Notes: generated by a model not told the origin, from the letters alone. A stretch of 64,000 bases of DNA from Zoroaster sp. YZ-2022 (GCA_029582265.1 CM055816.1:37345811-37409810); one strand, 5' to 3'; positions 1-12,375 are shown, counted from the stretch's first letter. Translations and numbers: made by a program.

Positions 1-1319
1 ATATAATTTGTTAGTGATTTTTATTTATTTATATTTTTTTCTTCCTGGTGGGGTTCGGGGTGTGGCCTAATTGTAGTTTGGATTCTATTATGCTGTTTAG
101 TTAATGAAAGTACTAAGTTTTTTGTTCATATTTTATTTTAAAAATTGAAATACACTATGTATTTTTATTTAGCAAAGAAAATTTATATTTTTTTAATGTT
201 TGACATTGAAAGAAAATTTATATATCTTCTCAGCCCCCAGGCTTTGAAAAAACAAGCACCTACCATAGTAATTATGTATTTTAATAATGCTGGCATTGAC
301 ATCACATTTGTAGGTTCATGATATCACTATTTTCTTTATTTTCAGGTAATTATCAACAATGCCACCTAAAAAGAAGAAAAGGGGTTTTTTTCAAGCAAAG
401 CCTGGCAAAGCTTGTCGTATCTGATTGAAAACTTCAGTTCACTTCCAGATGCAATTTGCAAGTTGGAAAATCCTTCTTGTTCATTAGATTTTGAACCTTT
501 CTGACTTTATAACAAAACTCACAAAACAAGGTGCCAAAAAGACTTCAAAATCCATGATTTTAGCTTTAAAAACGGGTTTTTAAACCAAAAACACTAAACT
601 ACATTCCATCCCACTGGCATACCACCAAAATGAAAGATCTTGTTGACCCTTTAATTTGATACCACATTTGTTGTTGTGATACTTGTACTTCTAGAGATAT
701 ATAAAATTCAATTTTCAGCCATGTCCACTTTGGTGGGAAATTGCCCAATGGTCATCACACTAATTGACAAATTAATCAATTGTGTTTACTGATTGTTAAT
801 CAATATCAATTATCATAAGACAATCATAATGTAGTCATTGTAATGTCTTTGGAAATTTTGATGAGATTCTGACTTGAATGAAAGTTACAGCACCAAAGTA
901 AATAGTCATGACGTACTCCAAATAACGGTCACACATTTTCTTATGTTTTTTTATTTTGGAGGCCGAAATTTCACCACCAATTCCGAGTTTAAAATAAATG
1001 TAACTATTAAATTTTCACCTAGAACAGTGATCTATACATCATTTTAAAGTTTTTAAGCTCTTTAACTGGTATCCATTTCAGTTAAATTGGGTAAGTTTGA
1101 AATTTTAAATACTCAAAATTAATATTTGTAAATTGTATTACAAAATAACACAATAAAAAAATAATCTAAATTCCAGGTGTAGTCTTTTACATAACCACGA
1201 GTTACATGACACGCACGTGTTGCAATAATGACAAGGATATGTAGCATTTGAAGAAGAAATGAAGCTTTTAAAGTTTTACCTATCTCGCCACGGTGAGCAT
1301 ACCACCAGTACCAAGGTTA
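1..1319. repeat. Left arm of a ~1.3 kb inverted repeat
   Basis: Positions 1-1319 read as the reverse complement of about 5373-6748 with only scattered differences. Both arms carry the same landmarks, including CACGTGTTGCAATAATGACA and GGTGGGGTTCGGGGTGTGGC. Base 1 pairs with about 6747, so the arm may continue beyond the window. The arms flank the SWIM/YqaJ-like gene, which fits long terminal inverted repeats of a DNA transposon. Two opposed element copies or an assembly palindrome are alternatives. Confidence 0.85.
359..424 (+). pseudogene. Short ORF with nuclear-localisation-like start, inside the inverted repeat
   Basis: A TTTTCAG acceptor-like site (338-346 area) is followed after about 13 bases by an ATG opening MPPKKKKRGFFQAKPGKAC, then a stop. 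The PPKKKKR run resembles a monopartite nuclear localisation signal. The mirror copy on the minus strand (6385 down to 6314) has the same start, but one extra T in a T run changes the frame. The longer reading frame seen in the other copy suggests this was the first coding part of a gene now broken by small indels. I do not recognise the family. Confidence 0.3.
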
Positions 1320-1368
1320 GTCCCTTTTAAGAGATCGATCACGTTCTAAACCATGAAACCCCTTTTGC

Positions 1369-1868
1369 NNNNNNNNNNNNNNNNNNNNNNNNNNNNNNNN
1401 NNNNNNNNNNNNNNNNNNNNNNNNNNNNNNNNNNNNNNNNNNNNNNNNNNNNNNNNNNNNNNNNNNNNNNNNNNNNNNNNNNNNNNNNNNNNNNNNNNNN
1501 NNNNNNNNNNNNNNNNNNNNNNNNNNNNNNNNNNNNNNNNNNNNNNNNNNNNNNNNNNNNNNNNNNNNNNNNNNNNNNNNNNNNNNNNNNNNNNNNNNNN
1601 NNNNNNNNNNNNNNNNNNNNNNNNNNNNNNNNNNNNNNNNNNNNNNNNNNNNNNNNNNNNNNNNNNNNNNNNNNNNNNNNNNNNNNNNNNNNNNNNNNNN
1701 NNNNNNNNNNNNNNNNNNNNNNNNNNNNNNNNNNNNNNNNNNNNNNNNNNNNNNNNNNNNNNNNNNNNNNNNNNNNNNNNNNNNNNNNNNNNNNNNNNNN
1801 NNNNNNNNNNNNNNNNNNNNNNNNNNNNNNNNNNNNNNNNNNNNNNNNNNNNNNNNNNNNNNNNNNNN
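1369..1868. other. Assembly gap, 500 N
   Basis: Exactly 500 N, so a placeholder of unknown true length. It falls inside the YqaJ-like coding region. Confidence 0.99.
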
Positions 1869-1990
1869 CAGGTCACTCTCTGACTGTTTTTGTGTAGCCT
1901 GTTCTAGTGCAGTTGCCTCCATAGATGTCAAAACAAGGCTGTGTAGGAAGTCGAGATACTCGTTGCTATCACTTGGAACCTGGAAGCTTG

Positions 1991-2253
1991 ATAATAATAA
2001 TAATAATAATGTGTGGACTTATATAGCGCACGTATCCACCAACTAAGTGGTGCTCAAGGCGCATTATTTTTTTACGTGCATTACACAACACACGGGACCT
2101 ACGGCTTTACGTCCCATCCGAAGGACGAAGCAATTATGGTTAAGTACCTTGCTCAAGGACACAAGTGTCACGACCGGGGCTCGAACCCACACCCTGCTGC
2201 TGGCAACACCAGAACTTGAGTTCGGTGCGCTAGACCGCTCGGCCACGACACTC
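1991..2253 (-). mobile_element. tRNA-derived SINE, copy 1, inserted in the SWIM/YqaJ gene
   Basis: The tail lies at low coordinates: an (ATA)n run at 1991-2010, then GTGTGGACTTATATAGCGCA and the conserved CCACCAA...TGGTGCTCAAGGCGC. The tRNA-like head with box A (GGCCGAGCGG) and box B (GGGTTCGA) on the minus strand ends near 2253. It is shorter inside than the copies at 8846 and 46998. It separates two parts of the YqaJ-like reading frame, so it inserted after that gene existed. Confidence 0.9.
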
Positions 2254-5156
2254 CCATGGAGAATATTGAGGGACTTTATGCAAAGGAAACTGGGGGTATT
2301 CAAGAGTTTGAGATGGACAACCGTGAGACGGAGGAATGTTGCTGATCGTGGGAAACCTGATAGGATTTTCGATGTTATACTGGTATGACAGAAGTGAACC
2401 CTTCTCTACAGGTCCAAATATTGTTCTGGTGTATATGGTGGACTCTTGAGAAGGCTTTAACATATATGCTGCTGGAATCCTTTGGTTGATCCTTTGTAAT
2501 TGTTTTGCACTGATTGTCTAATTAATTGGGGATCATGAAGTAGTGGTACCCTTGCTGCTTTGTAGAGTGTTGAATGAATGCCACTGTTTTCTCGTGCAGA
2601 CACTGACTCATCCTGCATTCAAATTTTCTTATGCACAACGTGGTCAACAGGTTCAGGGCAGATGTTCTTTCCTCGTGGTTTATGCCATTTTTGAAGCATC
2701 GAAGTACAAGTTATATCATCCGGCACCACAGTCAGTTTGTTTTCTGTGAATGTACAAAGAGAATATAACAATGCCAGAACATGGTTGCAGTGACCACCAT
2801 CTCCAGCACGGCAATTGCATTCCCCATGCTGTACCTGACCGTTGCTCAGTGCACATTTGACTACATGTGGCTTCTCATTTTTTTTATATGAGTGAAAACA
2901 CCGACCAGTACAAAACACGGTATTCACTGACTGATATGTGAGAATATTTATGCAGTATCCTTCAGCAGCGAATTTAAACGCCTTCAATTTAACACTCGGT
3001 GCTGAAAGGTCTTCACGTTGAAATGTGCTGGTATTATGCTGTGCTATGAACTCATCAACCATCTTGAGTGTGACCTTTACATTAACAAGAGATTTTGTCC
3101 ATCCTGTGCCAGCTGCAGGATATCTTACTTTACTGCATCCTGTAGATGACTTTGTGCCCCTCCTGGGAATAGGTGGCTTACATCCATCTGCAATAGCATC
3201 TTTCACTCTAAAAGATAAAAGTGTAAAACATTTGTTGAAATATTGTATATTTACACTTCTAAAAATGTTCATTCACTATCACGGCATAAAATTAACAAAA
3301 CAGTCACACAATTCAACATTAAAGGGTGTGAGACGCACTCAGTGATAATGGTTTTATGTTACACCTTATAATTATTAAACAACAAAATCAATTTGAAGAA
3401 AACTTTTTAGTTATTTCCGGTATATTTTTAATTGATTTATTTTCTTTAAAAATAAGTCTTCTGGAACGCCCACAACCGGCGTCATCATTGCATAATTTAT
3501 TTAGGAGCTATTTGATCATGGGGCATTCCAGAGGACAATTATTTCAAACAGTTAAAGGGTTTGGCCCACGGAAAGAATGTCAAATACGTGTTCTTTCTTT
3601 CAAAAAAGTTACCACTGCATATATTATAAAATGCATGTGACATCGGCAGTGGAATCGAGCAAGTGGCCTATTTTTCGTGGGCATGCCAGAAGATTATTTC
3701 TGAAGAAAATAATCAATTAAAAATATACTGGAAGAAACAAAATGTTTTCTTCAAATTGATTTGTTGTTTAATAATTATAAGGTGTGATATAAAACCGTTA
3801 TTAATGAGTACGTCTCACATCCTTTAATGCGAACACTTTCGTAGATTACATAAAGTTGAAAAATTATACAGATTGATTTGTATGTGGGAATTTGTTAAAA
3901 CTAAAATAAGAACTGTCGTAATTGTCTGAATAGCCTAAATAAGTGATTTAAATTGTATGATTTTATAAAGGAACATTAAAAACAGCTTTGAGGTTCCTAC
4001 CTTTGTACAAATTGTAATTTCCTCCATGAGTGATGATATGGAACATTGTTGACATTTAACCAGTCTTTTAGCTCTGCCAGTTTCAGCTTCTCCGGACTAA
4101 TCTATTGTTGGAGAGTTAAACATCAAGTTTTGCTCAGTTTTCTTCACAAATACAACAAAACTAAAAACTTAATCCAACATTAACACTCACAGATTTATTC
4201 CAAAAACTATTACTAAAAATAGGCCTAGCCCTAGGACATAGACTATGTAGGCCTATGTCCTCTTTTCTTGAATTGATTCTTGAATTGAAAGTTTTAATTG
4301 ATAAATAAAATCTTAAAAACCTCTAGATTCAATTAGGAATTTGTGTGCAAACATGAAAAAATATGGGACCATGGACAGCCTAACGGAATAACGTATAGGG
4401 AATTCAATGCATAGCCCTGCCCTGGCATGCCTGGCCGGTTGGCACACACTGCACTGCCACTGAGTACTGACACAGACAGTCAAGCAGAAATGACAGAAGC
4501 TAATAAATCACGTCTTTTAAATATATGAACTGTTATTTTTCACCTTCAGTTTATGAACATTTTACTGCTTATACAAATAGTTTCAGAATTACTGTAATTT
4601 AACACAAAATAACAACAATGTAACTTAGTTAATTAAAACATAAAATGTTGCACATCACTCACCTCAACGCCAACGGTACCACTGTTTACCACAGCAGCCA
4701 TCTTGAATTAAGTTTACCCAAACCATAGGGCGCCCTCTATCAGGCATCCATACTTCAAAAAGGCTTATAGACTGTTTCCGATCCGATCCGCCATTATTTT
4801 CGAGGCCGTTTCGTCGAAAGAACTCACGAAAACAGGAACAATTTTCCATTTTTATATTTAAGACGTCATATCGACTGCCAAAAATGGCAGAATTATATCC
4901 CTAGTTGTGCAAGCGACCTGGATAGAGGGTTCAAGCCCGCCGATGGGCTGTAATTCGCCGCGATATCTCCGATAAAGTGTAAGTTAATTTTGTCTGTGTA
5001 ACTCACTAACTGTGAAACAGACATACACTGATAAACACACTGTGGGTAGGATACTACTACGTACTAGTACTACTGCCGTAGTACTAGTACTAGACCAGCA
5101 GAGCCATGTGCATGAAGAGGTTGGGGAAAAAGTTTGAATAGACTTTAAAAGTAAGA

Positions 5157-5275
5157 CTGATTGCGGTGACACCATGTGGAATCTCAATTGAGTAGTAATT
5201 AGTTCTGAAAAGAACTGGGGGTACAACTCGACGTTTCGATCAGTATGCTCTGATTGTCCTCAGGAGAATGCCGGA
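5157..5275 (-). mobile_element. Fragment of Penelope-tail-like element with hammerhead-like core
   Basis: Starts with ATTGCGGTGACACCATGTGG and is the reverse complement of part of the element at 53753-54050. On the minus strand it reads CTGAGGA, a short stem-loop (AATCAG / CTGATC), then GAAAC, at 5263-5233. This arrangement resembles a minimal hammerhead ribozyme core. One stem pair (A-C) is mismatched in this copy. Confidence 0.6.
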
Positions 5276-5372
5276 CTCTGGAAAAGGTTGGAGTCTCGGC
5301 ATCGTTTCAGGAAGGCGAGGTTGTTCATGAGTTTAGAACGTCTGATCGATGCTCGTTCAAACGACCTAACCT

Positions 5373-6748
5373 TGGTACTGGTAGTGGTATGCTCACCGTA
5401 GAGCGTAGATAGGTAAAACTTTAAAAGCTTCATTTATTCTTCAAATGCTACAGTACATATCCTTGTCATTATTGCAACACGTGCGTGCCATGTAACTCGT
5501 GGTTATGTAAAACTAAAAGACCACCTGGAATTTAGATTTTTTTTTATTGTGTTATTTTGTAATACAATTTACAAATATTGAATTTTGTAGGTATGTTACA
5601 AAAATTTCAAACTTCACCCAATTTAACTGAAATGGATACCAGTGTAAAGAGCTTAAAGAGAACTTTAAAATGATGTATAGATCACTGTTCTAGGTGAAAA
5701 TTTAATAGTTACATTTATTTTAAACTCGGGAATTGGTGGTGAAATTTCGGCCTCCAAAAATAAAGAAAAACATAAGAAAATGTGTGACCGTTATTTGGGG
5801 TACGTCATGACTATTTACTTTGGTGCACTGTAACTTTCTTATTACAAGTCAGAATCTCATCAAAATTTCACAAAAGACATTACAATGACTATACATTATG
5901 ATTATGTTATGATAATTGATATTGATTAACAATCAGTAAACACAATTGATTAATTTGTCAATTAGTGTGATGACCATTGGGCAATTCCACCAAAAGTGGA
6001 CATGGCTGAAAAATTGCAATTTTTATATATCTCTAGAAGTACAAGTATCACAACAACAAATGTGGTATCAAATTAAAGAGGTCAACAAGATCTTTCATTT
6101 GAGTGGTATGCCAGTGGGATGGAATGTAGTTTAGTGTTTTTTGGTTTAAAAAAACCCCGTTTTTTTTAAAGCTAAAATCATGGATTTTTGGAAGTCATTT
6201 TGGCACCTTGTTTTGTGAGTTTTTGTTATAAAGTCAGAAAGGTTCAAAATCTAATGAACAAGAAGAGGATGTGTCCAACTTGCAAATTGCGATCTGGAAG
6301 TGAACTGAAGTTTTCAATCAGATACTGACAAGCTTTGCCAGGCTTTGCTTGAAAAAAAATCCCTTTTCTTCTTTTTAGGTGGCATTGTTGATAATTACCT
6401 GAAAATAAAGAAAATAGTGATATCATGAACCTACAAATGTGATGTCAATGCCAGCATTATTAAAATACATAATTACTATGGTAGGTGCTTGTTTTATCAA
6501 AGCCTGTGGAGGCTGAGAAGATATATAAATTTTCTTTCAATGTCAAACATTAAAAAAATATAAATTTTCTTTGCTAAATAAAAATACATAGTGTATTTCA
6601 ATTTTTAAAATAAAATATGAACAAAAAACTTAGTACTTTCATTAACTAAACAGCATAATAGAATCCAAACTACAATTAGGCCACACCCCGAACCCCACCA
6701 GGAAGAAAAAATATATAAATAAATAAAAAATCACTAACAAATTATATG
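5373..6748. repeat. Right arm of the ~1.3 kb inverted repeat
   Basis: Reverse complement of 1-1319. The inner boundary is near CCTAACCTTGG at 5365-5375. A weaker match continues inward into the sequence encoding the YqaJ gene's C-terminal end. The minus strand carries the second copy of the PPKKKKR-start ORF (6385-6314). The outer edge visible here is near 6748, where the sequence changes to ACTGGGCCGAACTGG. Confidence 0.85.
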
Positions 6749-8243
6749 ACTGGGCCGAACTGGCAGATCAAAACCACAAGCAAACTTGTCCAATATAAAA
6801 TCTAAATCAATTAATAAAAAAAATAATCAATAAAATATGTAATTTAGTAAACAAAATATAATAAAGAATACAAAAAAAAACACCCTGAAATAAAAACGAA
6901 CTAAACAAAACAAAATAAAAACTAGCTCACCCCATGTGTAAAAAGCATAACTGGGGCGAACTAAATCTGAATTAAATCAAGAATCATCCGCTTGATGCAA
7001 ATTTTTTTCAATCAAATACCAGAGAATTATGAAGAATATGTTTAAATTCATTTTGAGGGTGTTTTTTTCAAATATCAAAGGTCCTTAGCATGTTTTCCAG
7101 AAGGAATTTCTACACCTTGATTTCAATGGAAGCTCACGGTAACCGCCATGTTTGTGTGCACCGACATGACCGATGCCTATCGATAATCATATGAAACAAT
7201 TATTGCGGATTAAAAAGAAGGGTGTGGGAATCGTACAATTACCTTTATATTTTCAGGTTTTGTAAATCCATACATAAATGTAAGAATGTATATGTTTTTA
7301 AACGAAATCTAACTTACCTCGGGTAGAATTACGCTGACTTTCTCGGATGAATTTTTCAAATGCACGTAACCCAACTTTGACGTATCGCATAACAAAAAAA
7401 TTGAGCACGAGGTTGTAGCATATGATTTCCTCTAGATCTCACTGAACAATCAACTTTGCTGAGGATGCCCCCTGGTTAACTGGTATCCGGCCGCAAATAA
7501 AACAGCACAAAAGCATAGCCGCAAAATGCGGTCACCATTGACAGGGCTGAAAACACAGCGTGTACTGACGCGTGTTGTCACATACCTAAATTTTGATATA
7601 ATTAGCTAGCCGTACACGTACTAGTATGGCTATGCCTGGAAATACTGTATTGTAGTATAGTCTGGTTTTGGCCTCTGAATTTGTTTTAACATTGGATCAT
7701 GTGACTTAGTGATGGAGAAGCCAACAATCTAGACTAGTTAGGCCTATTTTATGGTACTTGGTACATGTAGTTATACTGAGTGTTTTTATATTGTGTTATA
7801 AATCAGATTACATGTAGGAATTAGGGACTGGTTGATCTATCTAGACGGTTTCACTTGATAACAATGCATATAGCTGCTGTAAGTTATCTTATGGTCCTAT
7901 CACTGTATCACAAAGGAGATTCATAATCATATGGCAGGCCAACCTACCCCCTACTACAGGTCAACCACATGATAAGACTATGTCAGGCCTGGAATTACAA
8001 TTTTTTTTAGGGCAAGGCCACTTTGGCCTTGGAGCAAGCCAAATTTTGGAGGGCACCAAGGCCAGTTAATAGGGCACCAAGGCCAAATTATGAAAAATAG
8101 AAAAGGCACGAAGGCCATTAAGTTATTAGTTTAATACGAGAGTTGTAAAACAAATTACAACTAACGATATGCACGAAGTAATAGTAGGCTAGGCCTTATT
8201 TATAAAACTTTTTTTAAAAGTATAATATAAGAAAAAAACTTAC
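6749..8243. other. Non-coding, AT-rich sequence
   Basis: I see no supported gene. AT-rich stretches dominate 6780-6920. At 7990-8110 there is a loose repeat of GGCACCAAGGCC / AAGGCCAA words. GGCCTGGAATTAC at 7985 recurs in reverse complement near 8560, hinting at a short shared repeat. Confidence 0.5.
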
Positions 8244-8332
8244 CCAAAGAAGAAGTCTAATTTCTTGCATTTGGCAGCAGAGCTTTCAAACTCGTCTCTG
8301 ACAGATCGCTTCAAGCGCTCTTTTCGCGGCAT
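8244..8332 (-). CDS. Possible first coding exon of an unrecognised gene
   Basis: On the minus strand an ATG (8332-8330) opens a 29-codon stretch beginning MPRKERLKRSVRDEFESSAA and closing with KKLDFFFG. It meets a strong donor (GTAAGT, 8243-8238) with two bases left over, so a second exon would begin in phase 2. The peptide is basic at its start, like a nuclear protein. Transposase-related first exons often look like this, but I recognise no family. No convincing downstream exon was found toward lower coordinates. The upstream side (8340-8670) has CpG-containing sequence that could be a promoter. Confidence 0.4.
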
Positions 8333-8845
8333 TGTTGTTTGTTTAGGCCTTATTAATTTTCTTGAAAAGTTTTTCGAGCAACGATAGCTTTTTCATACGT
8401 TAAAAGTTTTCCATTCACAAACCAGCTGCACACGTCGTATACCACGTGATTTATACACGGCGTGAAAACTCCACCGATAGAGGGCGCTTGTACAGTAACA
8501 GCGCCCTCTGTTCGTGTGTGCAGTGTTTGCGGAAGGGAAATCACGATGTGGCCGCCGTGTAATTCCAGGCCTGCTATGTCTATGACTGAGTTGTAGCCCC
8601 ACTCTAGGGCCAATGCACTGGATCTCCTCCGTATCCTTGGCCCTAACCCCACAAAAAAGGGGCGATTTTTCAAATTTTGATTTGCTAATTATTACAATTA
8701 AATTTTGCGATTAGGTAAGCTTGCCCAAGCAGACACTTTTAGCATAAAGTTTACTATTGTGAGATCTGTAATTTTAGGTTGTAATAATCAGCAGATCAAA
8801 AGTTGAAAAAATGGAGGTTCTCCCATTGAACTGGTACTAAAAAAC

Positions 8846-9196
8846 ACCAGTCGAGCAGTTTAGTGCATCAGATTTGTGTTCTGATGGCTGAGTCGTCAGA
8901 ATGTGGGTTCGAATCCCAACCGCGACCATGGTGCTTGTGTCCTTGAGCAAGACACTTTACCATACTTGCTTCTCTCCACCCAGGGGTAAATGGGTACCTG
9001 TGAGAGCAGAGTTGGTTATTGTGTTTGATTAGCCCTATATGCGCTGTAATTGAGCTGTATACTCCCCAGGGAGCTGATCGAGATGGTTTCAGGAATGATT
9101 TATGAGCCTGATGAGCAGGGGTAATAATATAATGTGCCTTGAGCACCAGTTTGGTGGATACGTGCACTATATAAGTCCACATTATTATTATTATTA
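8846..9196 (+). mobile_element. tRNA-derived SINE, full-length copy 2
   Basis: The tRNA-like head has a box A region (TCGAGCAGTTTAG) and box B (GGGTTCGAATCCC). A middle part follows with GACACTTTACCATACTTGCT and CTCCCCAGGGAGC. The 3' tail reads CTTGAGCACCAGTTTGGTGG, then ACTATATAAGTCCAC and (ATT)n. About 340 bp, the best reference copy in this window. The tail matches the L2-like LINE end at 52617. SINEs of this kind are transcribed by RNA polymerase III from the internal boxes (family knowledge). Confidence 0.92.
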
Positions 9197-9362
9197 AAAA
9201 TTGGGGGTTTTGATTTTAATTAAGGGGGTCCAATGGAAGTGTATGGCCAATTTACGTTGTTGATGATGGGGGGGTCTTGCAACTACCACAGGTGTCTGGG
9301 CCAAAGATGTATAGAGTGGGAGGGATCACAAAAAGAGATGGGGCACACTGCACACTTAATCC

Positions 9363-11716
9363 TAACTCCCTAGGCCCATTTGCTTACACATAACCTGAAT
9401 CCTTCCTAACTCCCTAGGCCCATTTGCTTACACATAACCTGAATCCTTCCTAACTCCCTAGGCCCATTTGCTTACACATAACCTGAATCCTTCCTAACTC
9501 CCTAGGCCCATTTGCTTACACATAACCTGAATCCTTCCTGACTCCCTAGGCCCATTTGCTTACACATAACCTGAATCCTTCCTAACTCCCTAGGCCCATT
9601 TGCTTACACATAACCTGAATCCTTCCTGACTCCCTAGGCCCATTTGCTTACACATAACCTGAATCCTTCCTGACTCCCTAGGCCCATTTGCTTACACATA
9701 ACCTGAATCCTTCCTGACTCCCTAGGCCCATTTGCTTACACATAACCTGAATCCTTCCTGACTCCCTAGGCCCATTTGCTTACACATAACCTGAATCCTT
9801 CCTGACTCCCTAGGCCCATTTGCTTACACATAACCTGAATCCTTCCTGACTCCCTAGGCCCATTTGCTTACACATAACCTGAATCCTTCCTAATTCCCTA
9901 GGCCCATTTGCTTACACATAACCTGAATCCTTCCTGACTCCCTAGGCCCACTTGCTTACACATAACCTGAATCCTTCCTGACTCCCTAGGCCCATTTGCT
10001 TACACATAACCTGAATCCTTCCTGACTCCCTAGGCCCATTTGCTTACACATAACCTGAATCCCTCCTGACTCCCTAGGCCCATTTGCTTACACATAACCT
10101 GAATCCTTCCTGACTCCCTAGGCCCATTTGCTTACACATAACCTGAATCCTTCCTGACTCCCTAGGCCCATTTGCTTACACATAACCTGAATCCTTCCTG
10201 ACTCCCTAGGCCCATTTGCTTACACATAACCTGAATCCTTCCTGACTCCCTATAGGCCCATTTGCTTACACAACCTGAATCCTTCCTGACTCCCTAGGCC
10301 CATTTGCTTACACATAACCTGAATCCTTCCTAACTCCCTAGGCCCATTTGCTTACACATAACCTGAATCCTTCCTAACTCCCTAGGCCCATTTGCTTACA
10401 CATAACCTGAATCCTTCCTAACTCCCTAGGTCCATTTGCTTACACATAACCTGAATCCTTCCTAACTCCCTAGGCCCATTTGCTTACACATAACCTGAAT
10501 CCTTCCTGACTCCCTAGGCCCATTTGCTTACACATAACCTGAATCCCTCCTGACTCCCTAGGCCCATTTGCTTACACATAACCTGAATCCTTCCTGACTC
10601 CCTAGGCCCATTTGCTTACACATAACCTGAATCCTTCCTGACTCCCTAGGCCCATTTGCTTACACATAACCTGAATCCTTCCTGACTCCCTAGGCCCATT
10701 TGCTTACACATAACCTGAATCCTTCCTGACTCCCTAGGCCCATTTGCTTACACATAACCTGAATCCTTCCTGACTCCCTAGGCCCATTTGCTTACACATA
10801 ACCTGAATCCTTCCTAACTCCCTAGGCCCATTTGCTTACACATAACCTGAATCCTTCCTAACTCCCTAGGCCCATTTGCTTACACATAACCTGAATCCTT
10901 CCTGACTCCCTAGGCCCATTTGCTTACACATAACCTGAATCCTTCCTGACTCCCTAGGCCCATTTGCTTACACATAACCTGAATCCTTCCTGACTCCCTA
11001 GGCCCATTTGCTTACACATAACCTGAATCCTTCCTAACTCCCTAGGCCCATTTGCTTACACATAACCTGAATCCTTCCTAACTCCCTAGGCCCATTTGCT
11101 TACACATAACCTGAATCCTTCCTAACTCCCTAGGCCCATTTGCTTACACATAACCTGAATCCTTCCTAACTCCCTAGGTCCATTTGCTTACACATAACCT
11201 GAATCCTTCCTAACTCCCTAGGCCCATTTGCTTACACATAACCTGAATCCTTCCTGACTCCCTAGGCCCATTTGCTTACATAACCTGAATCCTTCCTGAC
11301 TCCCTAGGCCCATTTGCTTACACATAACCTGAATCCTTCCTAACTCCCTAGGCCCATTTGCTTACACATAACCTGAATCCTTCCTAACTCCCTAGGCCCA
11401 TTTGCTTACACATAACCTGAATCCTTCCTGACTCCCTAGGCCCATTTGCTTACACATAACCTGAATCCTTCCTGACTCCCTAGGCCCATTTGCTTACACA
11501 TAACCTGAATCCTTCCTAACTCCCTAGGCCCATTTGCTTACACATAACCTGAATCCTTCCTAACTCCCTAGGTCCATTTGCTTACACATAACCTGAATCC
11601 TTCCTAACTCCCTAGGCCCATTTGCTTACACATAACCTGAATCCTTCCTGACTCCCTAGGCCCATTTGCTTACACATAACCTGAATCCTTCCTGACTCCC
11701 TAGGCCCATTTGCTTA
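9363..11716. repeat. 44-bp satellite array, about 53 copies
   Basis: The monomer begins TAACTCCCTAGGCCCATTTG and ends CACATAACCTGAATCCTTCC; the spacing is 44 bp. Copies differ mainly at the second base (TAAC or TGAC). Marked variants are GGTCC near 10431, 11179 and 11573, CCACTTG near 9948, a TATAGG unit near 10252 and a 2-bp deletion near 11277. Blocks of TAAC and TGAC units recur, which suggests block duplication within the array. The last monomer is cut at 11716. Confidence 0.98.
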
Positions 11717-12375
11717 GTTTAATGAATACCCTGATCTGAATAGTAATTCTTGATTTTGTGTGATTTTTAAGTAGATTCCGAAGTAAAAACTCAAGTTCCT
11801 GAAAATGCCGTTCTATGGAAAGCAGGTATTTTTCCATTGAAATCTTTTTATTTTAAAGGGAAGGTGCAGATAATCACATTAACAGATTATTGTCTTTCAA
11901 TTTCCCTGTAACCTTTTGGAAACATGCCCTTATCTTCAAAATACACCATGCATTTTCGTTGATCTCTCATATTCGGCACTTATGGCCTGTACTTCTTGCC
12001 AGGTAGTAATTTTGTCCCATTTGAAGAGGTGAAAGTACCAGTTTGCAATAGTGCTGATTTTTCCCCAAAAAGTGCCCTTTGGAGGATTTTGCAGGATTTG
12101 GGGTGGTTGAGGTTAATGAATTATAATCTAAAAAACGTGATGTGGTGATGGTACCTACAGTAACATCCTGAGAAATTATCCCATTAGACATGCTTAATTA
12201 AAAAAAAAAAACATAAATTTTCCATGATCACATATTAACCATAACCCCATAGACATTTACTTCAAAACCTCATGAATCATGTACAGTACTGAATCCACCA
12301 ATATCAATCAAAACCAGGGGGTGGGTTTTGATGGACTTGGGGTAGTTAATTAAAGAATCTAAGTGCATTTTCCCA
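11717..12375. other. Unassigned sequence after the satellite
   Basis: No supported gene. At 12285-12345 there is a small inverted pair: GAATCCACC...CAAAACC against GGGTTTTGATGGACTTGG. It resembles the foldback words found again at 13167-13574. Confidence 0.4.

Larger units (their letters stand above)
1318..4701 (-). pseudogene. SWIM-finger / YqaJ-nuclease-like transposon protein, 3 exons, decayed
   Basis: Three exons join in phase on the minus strand. Exon 1 (4701-4663) opens MAAVVNSGTVGVE and ends at GTGAGT. Exon 2 (4101-4001) encodes a stretch with LAELKDWL and ends at GTAGGA. Exon 3 starts at 3207 after TTTTAG. Exon 3 carries a SWIM zinc finger (CNCRAGDGGHCNH, CxCx7CxH), then WHKPRG and PEPV motifs, then segments such as GPVEKGSLLSYQ and ALEQATQKQSESD. 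This order is what I know from SWIM plus YqaJ recombinase-like proteins encoded by animal mobile elements. The exonuclease core probably falls in the 1369-1868 gap, with its tail at 1368-1320. Decay is clear: an in-frame TGA at 2619-2621, a frameshift near 2505-2530, and a SINE at 1991-2253. The SWIM domain would bind zinc and DNA or protein; YqaJ would be a 5'-3' exonuclease (family knowledge). Confidence 0.75.

Noticed and set aside
2047..2388. 113-residue plus-strand open frame
   Set aside because: Runs through the SINE and antisense of the YqaJ-like gene.
4664..4849. 61-residue open frame overlapping exon 1 of the SWIM/YqaJ gene
   Set aside because: Different frame from the exon whose phase matches exons 2 and 3, and no family resemblance.
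8353..8673. 106-residue open frame on the minus strand
   Set aside because: No domain, no splice support; it lies upstream of the better exon start at 8332 and looks like leader or promoter sequence.
9363..11716. CRISPR-like regular repeats
   Set aside because: Head-to-tail satellite without unique spacers, in a eukaryotic context.
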